64,000 nt of DNA from JABDIP01 sp965237625 (lineage in GTDB: Bacteria; Pseudomonadota; Alphaproteobacteria; DSM-16000; Inquilinaceae). Of the stretch, positions 39,962 to 49,773 are shown in pieces; the first letter of the stretch is position 1, and every line of letters begins with the position of its first letter. A model generated the notes under the pieces. It saw only the letters and a program-made list of their open reading frames with translations. It was not told where the DNA came from and made no database searches. The translations under genes were made by a program, and so were the position numbers. Location: contig CBDEGD010000012.1 of assembly GCA_965237625.1 (NCBI GenBank), positions 124,001 to 188,000 of the forward strand. The letters are read 5' to 3'.

Positions 39962-41232
39962 CCGCGGTCGAAGGCGATATAGGACCACAGCCACTGGATT
40001 GCGACCAGCAGCCGGTTGCGCATGCCGATCAGGAAATAAACATGGGCCACGCCCCAGATCCACCAGGCGATCAAGCCCTTCAGGCGCAGCCAGCCGAAAT
40101 CGATCACCGCCGCCGAGCGGCCGATGGTGGCCAAGCTGCCGGGATGGCGGTAGCGGAAGTTCGGAATCAGGGTGCTGCCGGACACATGACGGCGGATGCA
40201 GCGTGCGACGTATTTGCCCTGTTGCTTGGCAACGGGAGCTATGCCGGGCAAGGGCCGACCGGCTGTGTCGTTGACGGCAGCGGTGTCGCCGATGACGAAG
40301 ATTCCGAAATGGCCGGGCACGCCAAGCTCCGGCGTCACCATCACCCGGCCCGAGCGATCGGTTTCCGCGCCCAGCCACGCGCCCGCCGGCGACGCGGCTA
40401 CACCGGCGGCCCATAGCACAGTGCGCGCGCCGATCCGGCGACCATCGATGGCGACGCCCTCGGCATCGCAGCCGGTGATTGGCTCACCCAGCATCACCTC
40501 GACGCCGAGTTTCCCCAGCGAGCGCTGGGCGAATGCCGACAGGCTCTCGGGGAAACTCGGCAGAACCCGCTCCCCGGCCTCGACCAGCAGGATGCGGGTC
40601 TGGCGCGGATCGATGTTGCGGAAATCCTTGGCCAGGGCCCGGCGGGCCAACTCAGCGATGGCGCCGGCCAGTTCCACCCCGGTCGGCCCGGCGCCGACGA
40701 TGACGAAAGTCAGCAGCCGGTCGCGCTCGGCAGGGTCGGGTTCCGCCTCGGCGCGCTCGAAGGCCATCAGGATGCGGCGGCGGATATCCGTCGCATCCTC
40801 GATCTTCTTCAGCCCGGGCGCGAAGGGCTCCCAGGCATCATTACCGAAATACGCATGCTGCGCGCCGGTCGCCAGAATCAGATAGTCGTAGGGCACAGCA
40901 TCGTCGCCCATGCTGACCATGCGGGCGTCGGTATCGATCCCGGTCACCTCTCCCAGCAGAACGCTCGCATTGCGCTGCCGGCGCACGATGCGGCGGATCG
41001 GCCAGGCGATGTCGGCCGGCGACAGCCCGGCGGTCGCCACCTGGTACAGCAGGGGCTGGAACAGATGATAGTTACGCCGGTCGATCAGGGTAACGTCGAC
41101 AGGGGTGGATGACAGCGCCTCGGCGGCCGACAGCCCGCCGAAGCCGGCGCCGACGATGACCACGCGGGGCCGGGTGTCCTGGGGGGCCGTTTCCGACCGG
41201 TCGGCGGTCACATCGGGTTGGGCTGAGTCCAT
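39931..41232 (-). CDS. ndh: Type II NADH dehydrogenase
   Basis: A 433-aa flavoprotein that passes electrons from NADH to quinone at the inner membrane without pumping protons. FAD site VVIVGAGFGGLSAAE near residue 23, NAD site FVIVGAGPTGVELAGA near 160, third flavin motif HFGIFVIGDTAAVND near 300, and the C-terminal quinone/membrane part WWIWGVAHVYFLIGMRNRL near 388. The ATG at 41232 is chosen (a second Met at 41271 is upstream, poorly supported). The last 30 bases are duplicated at 36979, which shows cargo was added behind the gene without damaging it. Confidence 0.95.
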   Translation of the reverse strand: MDSAQPDVTADRSETAPQDTRPRVVIVGAGFGGLSAAEALSSTPVDVTLIDRRNYHLFQPLLYQVATAGLSPADIAWPIRRIVRRQRNASVLLGEVTGIDTDARMVSMGDDAVPYDYLILATGAQHAYFGNDAWEPFAPGLKKIEDATDIRRRILMAFERAEAEPDPAERDRLLTFVIVGAGPTGVELAGAIAELARRALAKDFRNIDPRQTRILLVEAGERVLPSFPESLSAFAQRSLGKLGVEVMLGEPITGCDAEGVAIDGRRIGARTVLWAAGVAASPAGAWLGAETDRSGRVMVTPELGVPGHFGIFVIGDTAAVNDTAGRPLPGIAPVAKQQGKYVARCIRRHVSGSTLIPNFRYRHPGSLATIGRSAAVIDFGWLRLKGLIAWWIWGVAHVYFLIGMRNRLLVAIQWLWSYIAFDRGARLITGKDE

Positions 41233-41288
41233 ACCCAATATTTGGGCATTACAGGCACCTATTTCAGCCAAATTCCGGCCAGCCCCCG

Positions 41289-42780
41289 CTATTTCGGCAA
41301 GAACTCCGCCAGCTGCCGTTCGACGGCTTTCGGGTCCATCGCAAGACCCATCGCCATGCCTGCCCCCATATCGCCCGGCATCACTTCCTCGGCGCCGATC
41401 GACAGGCCGTGAAGGATGGCCTCGGCGACCTCCGCGGGTTCGATCTTCGGGCCGTCAAAGTCGCGGGTCATGTCGGTGTCGACGGCGCCGGGCAGGACCG
41501 CCATGACGTGGGTGCCTTGGGCCGCAAGCTCGGCGCGCAGGCCCTGAGTCATGGAGAGCTCGGCCGCCTTCGAGGCCGCGAGCGAGCCCATCATCGGCAA
41601 GTTACCCCTCGCCAAAATCGACAGCAGGTTGACGATGGCGCCGCCGCTATTGGCACTCAACGCCGGCGCAAAGGCGCGGCACATGGACAGCGTGCCGAAA
41701 TAGTTGGTCTCGATCTCCGCGCGGGCATTGTCCAGATGATCGATGGCCAGCAGCGGCGTGTTGAAATTCACCCCGGCATTGTTGACCAGCAGGGTGACGT
41801 CCGCGGTCGACTTGGCGGCCGTCGGCGACGGAGTCCGGGTCGGTGATGTCGAGTGTGACCGGCACCAGCCGGTCGGGCGCTTCGGCAAGCAATTCCTTCA
41901 ACGTTTCGGGCTTGCGGGCGGCGCAGTAGATCTTCGACGCGCCGGCGGCCAGCAGCGCCCGTACGATGATCGGGCCAATGCCGCGACTGGTCCCCGACAC
42001 GAAGGCGACGGCGTCTTTCACCGGGATTGGCGAGCCGGCGGCGAAGCCCTTGATCGCGGTCTTGGCAGCGCCGTGCACCATGCTGATATCCTCGGCGATC
42101 ACCGTAGCCTGGAAACCCTGGCGGCGGCGGTCTAAGGCGAAAGCCAGATGCGGCGTGAAGGCTCCGCAGGGGGTGCCGACGTCGCGGCAAGCCTGCTGCA
42201 CCTCCTTCACCACCGTCTCATGCTCGGGCCCGAATTCCGGGAAGGTGCCGATCGACAGCGCCAGATCGCCGGTGCCGATGAACACCAGATCGACCCCCGG
42301 CACGGCGGCGATGGCGGCAGCGTTCTCCACCCCTCTCGCCGTCTCGACCATCACCGATACCAGCACCGCATCGTTGGCGGCGACACCATAGGCCTTGAAG
42401 TCCATCAGCGGCCGCACCCCGCCCCCCGAACGGATACCGGCCGGCGGGTATTTGGCGGCTGCAACGGCCGCGGCGGCCTGCTCCGCCGTCTCGACCAGCG
42501 GCACGATGACGCCCAGGGGCCCGGCATCCAGCGCCTCGCCGATGGCGGTCGCGGAGCCATCGGCGACCCGAGCCAGAGGCGTGGTCTTGGCGCGCACGAT
42601 GCCGATGGCGTCCTGCAGGGTCTGGCGCTGCCACAACCCATGCTGCAAGTCGAACACCACGGCGTCCGGCCCGGCGTCGGCGGCCAATTCCGCCACCGCC
42701 GTGGAGCCGAGGCTGAGCCATACCATGCCGACCGAACCGCCGTCGCGGATCGTCTTCAGTACTGGATTTTCGAGAGTCAT
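41289..42780 (-). pseudogene. HpcH/HpaI aldolase fused to an SDR, frameshifted in the SDR
   Basis: Residues 1-255 are a class II-type HpcH/HpaI aldolase (VVFDLQHG, LARVADG, METARGVENAAAI). Then IPVKDAVAFVSGTSRGIG begins a short-chain dehydrogenase with no new start codon. One extra base at about 41819-41828 breaks the frame; after that LLVNNAGVNFNTPLL continues to 41289. With the base removed the fused protein has 496 aa. In the SDR the catalytic Tyr site reads SLAASK in place of Y-x-x-x-K, so the Tyr is Leu. The fusion may be real or may be the result of two adjacent genes losing a stop. Aldolase-type cleavage plus carbonyl reduction could be linked. Confidence 0.75.
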
Positions 42781-42950
42781 TACCTGCCTGTCTTCGCTGT
42801 TTCGGAGAGCCTATCCGGCCCAACCGCCACTTGCCATCAGCACCGATATTGCCGCCATTCGAAAATTGGTTAATCGAACGGTAACCATCTCCTGTCCAAG
42901 TTGTCATGTACGGCCCAACCGGCATCGAAATCGCCGAATTGGAGGACCCG

Positions 42951-43526
42951 ATGGCACTCCCCCGACCGCTTCGCTTCATCCGCCCGATCTTCCTGCCCCG
43001 CGACAAGAACAACGCTGAATTCTGGCTGTCTCACGCGTTGATTATCGCGTCGACCGTGATCGGTGTCTATCTGGCCGCCGGCGCCGGCTACCGGGTCGGA
43101 ATGGAACTGCAGACGGTCCGCTCGGACCGCGAGAGCTACTACCTGCAGCTCGCACTTCTGGCGGAGGTCAACGACAATCTAAGACACGTCGCGGACTGGT
43201 CGGATCAATACATCACCAACAGCAAAGCCAAATTCGTCGGCCGTTCCGAGCAATATCGGCTGGAGACTTATGTCTGGGATGCCATGGCCGATTCCGACGT
43301 GGCGTTCAGATTGCCGCCCGAGGCCCTAACCGGCATTCGCCGGCTTTATCGGCAGCTATCCAGCGAGCTTGCGCAATTGACCGACGACACGCTGACGACC
43401 GAACCGGATTACATCCAGATCCAAGGCAATCTGGATGAAGGCCGGGAAACAATCCTGCCTGTCCTGGCCGGCAGCATCGACAGCCTGCGCCAGCGGCTTG
43501 ATCGGGCCCAGATACCTCTCAGGTAG
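42951..43526 (+). CDS. Membrane protein of unknown function, 191 aa
   Basis: Starts at the ATG at 42951 with GGAGG upstream. One hydrophobic segment near residues 25-50 (SHALIIASTVIGVYLAAGAGYRVG) is followed by a soluble helical domain with LLAEVNDNLRHVADWSDQYIT near 75 and ALTGIRRLYRQLSSELAQLTDD near 128. The domain is probably periplasmic. I do not recognise it. It is convergent with the AraD1-like gene and stands apart from any operon. Confidence 0.6.
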   Translation: MALPRPLRFIRPIFLPRDKNNAEFWLSHALIIASTVIGVYLAAGAGYRVGMELQTVRSDRESYYLQLALLAEVNDNLRHVADWSDQYITNSKAKFVGRSEQYRLETYVWDAMADSDVAFRLPPEALTGIRRLYRQLSSELAQLTDDTLTTEPDYIQIQGNLDEGRETILPVLAGSIDSLRQRLDRAQIPLR

Positions 43527-43562
43527 CCGGCGCCGGTCCAAGGTTCGGTGATTCAATTCCAC

Positions 43563-44565
43563 CTAAAGGGCGGATACGGCGACGGCCTCCTCGGCGGGCG
43601 CACGCATAAGGGCATTACTCAGCGGACGGCCGAAGCCGCCAGCTTCGATTTCGAACACGTCGCCCGGCTCCGCCACGATGCCGTCGGCGAAGCTGAGGGT
43701 CGCAGTGCCGAAGAAATGCACATGGGCGTCGCCCGGCCGGCGGAACATCGGATATTTGAAATGGTGGTGCTCGAGATTGGCTAGGCTGTGCGACATGTTT
43801 GCCTCGCCGCTAAGGAATTCCGCCTGCCAGACGGCCCTCACCGCCGCGCAGCAGACGCGAGGTGCCGCGCACATCGGCGGGAAGGTCGCCCAGCATCAAC
43901 TCCGGCCCGAACGAACACGGCCGGAGCTTGGAATGGGCGAGCAGCAGATAGTTTTGCTGTTCTGTCACATGGTCGGAGAACTCGTTGCCCAGCGCGAAGC
44001 CGATCCGGAACGGGCTGCCATCCGGGCCGATCACGTAAAGCCCCACGATCTCCGGTTCTTCGCCGCCATCCAGCGCGAAGTCCGGCATCGCCAATGGTTG
44101 ATCAGGGGCCACGACCGCCCCGCCATCGCCCTTGAAGAACCATTCCGGCTGCGCGCCGACCGCGCCGTCCGGAGGCTTGCCGCCTTCAAGCCCGGCGCGG
44201 AACATTTTCATGGAGTCGGTCTCGGTCGCTTCGCCGACACCCGCGGCTTCGGCATGCATCTTGTCGCGGGTGGCGGCGCTGCCCAGATGGGTCAGGCCGG
44301 TGCCGGTCACCAACAGATGCCCCGGATCCGGATGATCGAGCGGCGCCAAAAGACGGCCATCGGCAACGATCGCGTCATAGTCATGCGTGATGTCGGTAGC
44401 CAGCGCCTCCGCCAGTTCGGCCAGTCTGACGCCCTCATCGATCGCCTCGCGGGCCAGCGCGTAGACCGATTCAACGCCGTCCAGCGCCAGCGGGGCAGGC
44501 CGGTTGTCGGAGACGAGACCGACCCGGCGGTTGCCGCTCAAGTCGGTGAATTGGATCAACCGCAT
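43563..44565 (-). pseudogene. AraD1/GguC-type fumarylacetoacetate hydrolase-family protein, frameshifted
   Basis: The first part from the ATG at 44565 carries the AraD1-like features LVTGTGLTHLGSA near residue 93, GAQPEWFFKGDG near 142, GGEEPEIVGLYVIG near 175 and LGNEFSDHVTEQQNYLLLAHSKLRPCS near 200. It then runs off frame; one extra G near 43833 restores LLRGGEAVWQAEFLSGE and the end (HHHFKYPMFRRPGDAHVHFFGT) to 43563, total about 333 aa. AraD1 enzymes dehydrate 2-keto-3-deoxy sugar acids such as those from L-arabinonate. Together with the neighbouring uronate genes and the xylonate dehydratase this fits sugar-acid catabolism. Confidence 0.8.
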
Positions 44566-44767
44566 CCTCGTCTCCTTCGCGACACCCAACGACTGTCGAC
44601 GACGACGATCGGGCGCCACACATACTTCAGTCGGCGGCCGCCAAAACCGGCCATTCAGTCAGCATCAACCGGAAATGCACGTCCTGCCAAGCGCTGCTTC
44701 TTGCCGGTCCGGCTGGGATGAGCGGCGGATACCTCCGGATTTGCCGAATCATGAACCGCCGGGACCT

Positions 44768-45523
44768 TCATTGTCCGCTGGCAGCCGCCTTCTCCCGTTC
44801 GATGGCTCGGCGCACATAGTCGACGGATTTCACGAGCAAGGTCTGCATCGCCAGACGGGCGCCGTTCGGATCGCGGCGGCGGATCTCGTCCAGAACCGCC
44901 TTGTGTAGCGGCAAGGCGTGGAACAGCGCGTCGGGGGCCGACCCGGAGAGCTTGATGCTCGACGCCAGCGCTGTCTCGATCAACGACCCGAGCGGCACCA
45001 GCAGCTCATTGCCGGTCGCGGCCAGAATGCTGAGGTGGAAACGAAGGTCGGGCTCGATCGATGCCTCAAGGTTGCATCCCGCCGCCTCCATGTCGCGATA
45101 GGCCTTGTCGATCGCCGACAGCTCGGCCGTGCTGGCCCGTTCCGCCGCCATCGCCGCGGCGGCCGGCTCGATGATCTGGCGGACCTCGAACAAATCGTCG
45201 GCAAAGCCGGCGACATTGCTGGTGGCGAATTGCCAGGCAAGGACATCGGGATCGAGCATGTTCCAGTAGTCGCGCGGACGGATGCGGGTGCCGATCTTCG
45301 GTCGGGATTCCACCAGCCCCTTGGCGGCCAATACCTTGATCGCCTCTCGCAGGGCGGTGCGGCTTACCTTTAGGGTGACGCTGAAATCCGCCTCGTTGGG
45401 CAGGATCGATCCCGGGGCGAATTCGCCGCTCATGATCCGCCCGGCGATCTCATTGGCCACTTGCCCGTGCAGGCTTCGCCGGGAATAGGTCCTGCTCTGT
45501 CGTTGCGCGGTTGGTACCGTCAT
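44768..45523 (-). CDS. FadR-subfamily GntR regulator
   Basis: A 251-aa regulator. The N-terminal winged helix has GQVANEIAGRIMSGEFAPGS and SRTALREAIKVLAAKGLVESR near residues 20-75, with the FCD effector domain after it (AVEIEPAAAAM-like VRQIIEPAAAAMA near 112, PDLRFHLSILAATGNELLV near 158). FCD domains bind carboxylate effectors via a metal. Next to AraD1, mutarotase and uronate genes, a sugar-acid or keto-sugar-acid effector is likely. It is divergent from the mutarotase gene and presumably controls that region. Confidence 0.88.
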   Translation of the reverse strand: MTVPTAQRQSRTYSRRSLHGQVANEIAGRIMSGEFAPGSILPNEADFSVTLKVSRTALREAIKVLAAKGLVESRPKIGTRIRPRDYWNMLDPDVLAWQFATSNVAGFADDLFEVRQIIEPAAAAMAAERASTAELSAIDKAYRDMEAAGCNLEASIEPDLRFHLSILAATGNELLVPLGSLIETALASSIKLSGSAPDALFHALPLHKAVLDEIRRRDPNGARLAMQTLLVKSVDYVRRAIEREKAAASGQ

Positions 45524-45911
45524 TATCCGTTCTTCTCAAACCCGGCGCATCCGGCGATGTGGGCGCGGCTTGCAGGTTTTACCGGCCCGCAGCGATCCAG
45601 GGGCGCATGGCGGTCCAATGCGGGCCTAAATGACGAAATCAAGCGTGAGGTATCTGGCGCGACGATGGGCAATAGGATGCACGACGCCTGCATGCCTTGC
45701 GTGGCATTCATCCCGGTGCGACCCTCCCACGGGTGCGGCCCTATTGGTCCGAGGGGCTCGGCGGGCCGCCTGAAGCCGCATCCGGTCGTTGCCGGCGCGG
45801 CATACTCGGGCGTTGTCCACCCGAATAATCATAATACGATAGGGCGGGAGTATCGGCCCGGTGCGCAATTGGCGTCAAGCGAAGCCGGGGCCGCGATCAC
45901 GGAGGGCACGT
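45524..45911. promoter_or_regulatory. Divergent intergenic region of regulator and mutarotase genes
   Basis: No protein gene is supported here. An AT-rich block at about 45824-45845 (CGAATAATCATAATACGATA) stands out of GC-rich DNA and could be the promoter for the mutarotase gene and a binding site for the GntR regulator. The repeated ATAAT and AATAC words are the only basis. Confidence 0.35.
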
Positions 45912-46826
45912 GTGACAGGCGACCATTCCGACGGGATCCTCACGATCCGTCACGGCATTTTCGGGCTGTCGATCTGTCCAGCGTCCGGCGGATCGATCAC
46001 CCGATACTGGCAGGAGAGCGACGGAAGGGCGATCGAGTGGCTGCGGCCGGCCTCCCCGGAGGCGATCGCCGCCCGCGATCCGCTGGGCATGAGCAGTTTT
46101 CCGCTGGTGCCCTTCTCAAGCCGTATCCGCGACGGCCGGTTCAGCTTTGACGGCCATGCGGTTGCGCTTCCCCTGAATTTCCTGCCGGAACGCCACGCCA
46201 TCCACGGCCATGGCTGGCAATCCCCGTGGGAGGTCGTCGCGGCGGAGGAAGATACGGCCACCATCGCATATACCCATTCGCCGGATAGCTGGCCGTGGCC
46301 CTATCGCGCCGAGCAGACGTTCACCTTGGGAGATGGCGGCATGTCTGTGTTGATGACGGTCACCAATCACAGCGGCGGGCCGATGCCAGCCGGGCTCGGA
46401 CCCCACCCCTATTTCGTGCGGACGCCGGACGCCCGCATTTCGGCGACCACCGGCGAGATGTGGGGTTCGGACGCGGAGGTCATGCCGACGGTGCTCGCGG
46501 CGCCCACGGAAGGAATGGACCTGAATGCCGGCTTGGTGCCCAGCGCCGTTGCCATGGACAACACTTTCATCGGCTGGAACCACCGGGCTGAAATCTCCTG
46601 GCCGGAATGGCAGGCCCGGCTGATCATGGAGGCGCCGTCCCCGTTGGACTTTCTGGTCGTGTTCACGCCGCCCGGTGAGGACTATTTTTGCGTCGAGCCG
46701 GTGAGTAATATGACTGACGCGTTCAACCAGACTGCCGCCGGCCTCGGCGGTACCGGCATGACCATATTGGGGCCGGAGGAGACGCTGACCGGCATTATCC
46801 GATTCCGTCCCGAGTTGATCGGCTAG
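45912..46826 (+). CDS. Aldose 1-epimerase (mutarotase)
   Basis: A 304-aa enzyme that interconverts alpha and beta anomers of sugars. The GTG at 45912 is preceded by GGAGGG. Motifs: GLSICPASGGSITRYW near residue 16, HAIHGHGWQSPWEVV near 98 with the catalytic His, LGPHPYFVRT near 165 and the C-terminal DYFCVEPVSNMTDAF near 257 with the catalytic Glu. It follows the GntR regulator divergently and is upstream of the uronate genes, so a role in hexose or hexuronate entry is likely. The stop codon lies in a palindrome. Confidence 0.92.
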   Translation: MTGDHSDGILTIRHGIFGLSICPASGGSITRYWQESDGRAIEWLRPASPEAIAARDPLGMSSFPLVPFSSRIRDGRFSFDGHAVALPLNFLPERHAIHGHGWQSPWEVVAAEEDTATIAYTHSPDSWPWPYRAEQTFTLGDGGMSVLMTVTNHSGGPMPAGLGPHPYFVRTPDARISATTGEMWGSDAEVMPTVLAAPTEGMDLNAGLVPSAVAMDNTFIGWNHRAEISWPEWQARLIMEAPSPLDFLVVFTPPGEDYFCVEPVSNMTDAFNQTAAGLGGTGMTILGPEETLTGIIRFRPELIG

Positions 46827-46878
46827 TGTCCCGATTCTGAAATTCGCCATAGCGAATTACAGAATCAAGGGGACACTA
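46824..46878. repeat. Imperfect palindrome overlapping the mutarotase stop
   Basis: Arms TAGTGTCCC-GATTCTGAAATTCGC and, inverted, TAGTGTCCCC-TT-GATTCTGTAATTCGC meet at CATA. The stop TAG is in the arm. It may act as a terminator or as a repetitive-element end. Confidence 0.7.
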
Positions 46879-46885
46879 TCTATCT

Positions 46886-46956
46886 GATTCTAGTGTGATG
46901 ATTCGGGAGTTCGGCACATGACATGTGCCGAACTTCCGAATCATCACACTAGAATC
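46886..46956. repeat. 71-bp near-perfect palindrome
   Basis: The left arm 46886-46920 and right arm 46922-46956 are complementary over 35 bases with one mismatch, around one central A (arm begins GATTCTAGTGTGATGATTCGG). It lies five bases after the first palindrome, upstream of the EEP gene. Such long palindromes usually mark dispersed extragenic elements and are prone to deletion. Confidence 0.85.
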
Positions 46957-47065
46957 GATCGATTGTATAAGGACCGCATCGACAAACGCCCGGTCGATAC
47001 CGCCCTGCCCTTGGCTTGCCGGAATTGCCTGGGAGGATCGCACACATAGCAACCAACAGGTCAGG

Positions 47066-48073
47066 ATGACCGTGTCTGTCGCCATTCAATCCTCCCGGCT
47101 CGCCGGGCCCATCGTCCGGTTTGCGCAGGACACCGCCCGTGCCGGCGGCCGGGTGCTGCTGATCGGCGTGGTCGCCGGACTGGCAATCGCGATGGTCACG
47201 ACCCTGCTGGCAAGGCATTGGTGGATATTCGATCTGACCACCCATTTCCGGGTGCACTATGTCGCCGTCGCGCTGATCGGATTGCTGCTCGCCCTGCTGC
47301 TGCGACGGCGCGCGACGGCGGTCGCGATTGTCGCATTGGCGATACCGCATGCCATGGCGATCACCAGCCTGATCTCGACCGGCGGCGCTCAAGCGGCGGT
47401 AGAGCCCACCGACCGGGTGCGGGTGACCACCATCAACGCCTACTGGCGGAACTGGAATGGCGCGGCACTGTTCGCCTATCTCGAGCAGATCGACCCCGAC
47501 ATCCTGGTCATCCAGGAGGCGGACCGCCACTGGCGGGCGGATTTGCTGCGCATTGGCGCGCGTTACCCCTATGCGGTGCCCGAGGATTGGGACAAGGCCC
47601 GCGACGTGGTCATGTTCAGCCGGTTCCCGGTCAGCAATTCCGCGCGGCGTTTCACCAATGGGCGTGGCTTCGATTATCAGACCACCGATCTGGAGATCGC
47701 CGGCAAAACCGTGACCCTGGTCGGCGTCCACACGCCGTCCCCGGGGGGCGCCGAACAGGCGGAGCGGCGCAACAGCTACCTTGCCGAGATCGGCCGCTTC
47801 ACCGCCGCCGCCGACCATCCGGTGATCGTCGCCGGCGACTTCAACAGCACGGTCTGGTCGCCCCATTTCACCGACATGATCGCCGCCTCGGCGCTGAACG
47901 ACACCGCCAATGGTCGCGGCTGGAAACCAACTTGGCCAACATGGCTTCCAGCCGGCGGAATTCAGATCGACCACATCCTGATTAGCGGGGAATTCGACGT
48001 CAAAAACCTTACAAGCGGCCCGGAAGTCGGCTCCGACCACTTCCCACTGACGGCGGACTTAGCGCTAAGATAA
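47066..48073 (+). CDS. Membrane-anchored endonuclease/exonuclease/phosphatase family protein
   Basis: A 335-aa protein from the ATG at 47066. The N-terminal 95 residues contain three helices (GGRVLLIGVVAGLAIAMVTTLL, VHYVAVALIGLLLALLL, VAIVALAIPHAMAITSLI). The catalytic domain follows: TTINAYWRN near 120, PDILVIQEADRHW near 145 (Glu, metal), VIVAGDFNSTVW near 255 (Asp/Asn) and GSDHFPLTADL at the C-terminus (His). The domain faces the periplasm. EEP domains cleave phosphodiester bonds of nucleic acids or lipids. The substrate cannot be read from sequence; the gene stands between palindromic DNA and the uronate operon. Confidence 0.88.
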   Translation: MTVSVAIQSSRLAGPIVRFAQDTARAGGRVLLIGVVAGLAIAMVTTLLARHWWIFDLTTHFRVHYVAVALIGLLLALLLRRRATAVAIVALAIPHAMAITSLISTGGAQAAVEPTDRVRVTTINAYWRNWNGAALFAYLEQIDPDILVIQEADRHWRADLLRIGARYPYAVPEDWDKARDVVMFSRFPVSNSARRFTNGRGFDYQTTDLEIAGKTVTLVGVHTPSPGGAEQAERRNSYLAEIGRFTAAADHPVIVAGDFNSTVWSPHFTDMIAASALNDTANGRGWKPTWPTWLPAGGIQIDHILISGEFDVKNLTSGPEVGSDHFPLTADLALR

Positions 48074-48100
48074 GATAGGTTAGCGCTTAACGTCGCGCCG

Positions 48101-48751
48101 TCAGATCCCAAGGGCCGCGGCGGCGCGGGCGCGCTCGGCGATCTCCCCCCAGGCGCCGGTCGCAATATCCGACTTGGTCGCCAGCCAGGAACCACCGATA
48201 CACAGTACGTTGGATAGCGCCAAATAATCCGGTGCGGTCGCGGCGGTGATGCCGCCGGTGGGACAGAATCGCAACTCCTGAAGCGGCGCGCCCAGGGCCT
48301 TTAGGGCGGCAATGCCGCCGGCCGGTTCGGCCGGGAAGAACTTCAGATGGGTGTGCCCCTGCTCCATGGCGCGCATGGCCTCCGACGCTGTCGCCACGCC
48401 CGGCAGGAAGGGCAGCCCGGCATCACGAGCCGCGCCCACAAGAGGTTCGGTGAGACCAGGGCTCACGCCGAAGCGGGCGCCGATCCGCTGGGCGCGCTCG
48501 ACATCGGCGGCGGTCAACAAGGTACCGAGACCGACCACCGCGTCGGGCACCTCGGCCATGATCGCCGAGGCCGCGGCCAGGGCGGCGTCGGTGCGCAGGG
48601 TGATCTCCAGCACCGGCAGGCCGCCGGCGACCAGCGCCCGGGCCAGCGGCACCGCATCGGCAACCCGCTCGATCGTCAGCACCGGGATCACCGGCGCCAG
48701 CCTCATGATAGCGGCGATCGGCGGCTCGGCCGACGGAGCGTTTCCGCTCAT
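48101..48751 (-). CDS. eda: 2-keto-3-deoxy-6-phosphogluconate (KDPG) aldolase
   Basis: A 216-aa class I aldolase that splits KDPG to pyruvate and glyceraldehyde 3-phosphate. Its ATG (48751) overlaps the kdgK stop by ATGA, so they are co-translated. Active-site residues: the Glu in PVLEITLRT near residue 50, GVSPGLTEPLV near 95, HLKFFPAEPAGG near 140 with the Schiff-base Lys, and FCPTGGI near 167. It is the last step of uronate breakdown after KDG kinase. The gene symbol is by function and neighbourhood. Confidence 0.93.
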   Translation of the reverse strand: MSGNAPSAEPPIAAIMRLAPVIPVLTIERVADAVPLARALVAGGLPVLEITLRTDAALAAASAIMAEVPDAVVGLGTLLTAADVERAQRIGARFGVSPGLTEPLVGAARDAGLPFLPGVATASEAMRAMEQGHTHLKFFPAEPAGGIAALKALGAPLQELRFCPTGGITAATAPDYLALSNVLCIGGSWLATKSDIATGAWGEIAERARAAAALGI

Positions 48752-49677
48752 GCGACATCCTCCAACAGCATCTTCGGCATCGCCTCCGCCGGAATGATCG
48801 CGCCCGGGTGGCGGATGACTTCGGCGGCCAGCCGATTGGCGCAATGGGCGGCGGCGGCCGGCTTCAGCCCCTTCAGACGCGCGGCCATATAGCCGGCGTT
48901 GAAGCTGTCGCCGGCGGCGGTCGTATCGACCGGATTGGGGTCCGGCTCCGCCGCTACCATCTCGCTGCCAGCCGAGTTCACCACGAGACAACCCTGGCTG
49001 CCGAGCTTGATCGCCGCCTCGGCAATCTTGTGCTTCAGCACCCGCTGGGCGTAGCTCTGCGGATCCGGATAACCGAACAGCGCCTGCTCATCCTCGAAGG
49101 TCGGCAGCAGCAGATCCGTACGCTTGAGCATTGAGGCGAACGCGGCCCGCGCCGCATCGCTGTCGCCGTTCCACACCCGCGGCCGGTAGTTGCCGTCGAA
49201 GACGACCTTGGCGCCGCGCTCTCGCATGGCTTCCAAGATCGTGAACAGGGCCCGGCACCCGTCGCGGCCATAGAGCGCCAGGCTGATGCCCGAGACATAG
49301 AACCAGTCATATTTCGCCAGCTTCTTGGCGATGGCCGGCAACCCGCCCGGCGCGAACAGCTCACGGGCCGGCGAGTTCTCGCGCCAATAGTGAAAGCTGC
49401 GTTCGCCCTTCGGGTCGGTATGCACCACATAGAGACCCGGCATACGGCCGGGCTTCTGCTCTACCAGAGCGGTGCCGACTCCTTCCCGTTTCCAGGATGC
49501 GATCATCTCATCGCTGAACGGGTCATCGCCGAGGATGGTGGCGTAGTCCACCGGAATCCCCAGCCGGGACATATAAACAGCGAAATTCAGCGTGTCTCCG
49601 CCAAACGACTGGCCGTAGCCGCCCTCCGGACGGGGGCTGAATTCGACCATACATTCGCCGATTGCGACGACTTTCAC
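48748..49677 (-). CDS. kdgK: 2-keto-3-deoxygluconate kinase
   Basis: A 309-aa pfkB-type (ribokinase-fold) sugar kinase. MKVVAIGECMVEFSPR at the N-terminus, GGDTLNFAVYMSRLG near residue 27, GLYVVHTDPKGERSFHYWRENSPAR near 82-106, the PfkB nucleotide region KLGSQGCLVVNS near 230 and the catalytic NPVDTTAAGDSFNAGY near 252. It phosphorylates KDG from ATP to KDPG, the substrate of the next gene. It is divergent from uxaC. Confidence 0.93.
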   Translation of the reverse strand: MKVVAIGECMVEFSPRPEGGYGQSFGGDTLNFAVYMSRLGIPVDYATILGDDPFSDEMIASWKREGVGTALVEQKPGRMPGLYVVHTDPKGERSFHYWRENSPARELFAPGGLPAIAKKLAKYDWFYVSGISLALYGRDGCRALFTILEAMRERGAKVVFDGNYRPRVWNGDSDAARAAFASMLKRTDLLLPTFEDEQALFGYPDPQSYAQRVLKHKIAEAAIKLGSQGCLVVNSAGSEMVAAEPDPNPVDTTAAGDSFNAGYMAARLKGLKPAAAAHCANRLAAEVIRHPGAIIPAEAMPKMLLEDVA

Positions 49678-49773
49678 GGCAGTTCCTCAATTCAGCGGCA
49701 ACAATTGGCCGAACGCCGCCAAATACGGCGACTCGTCGGCACGCTGAATAAATTGGCACAAATCCAACTCAAT

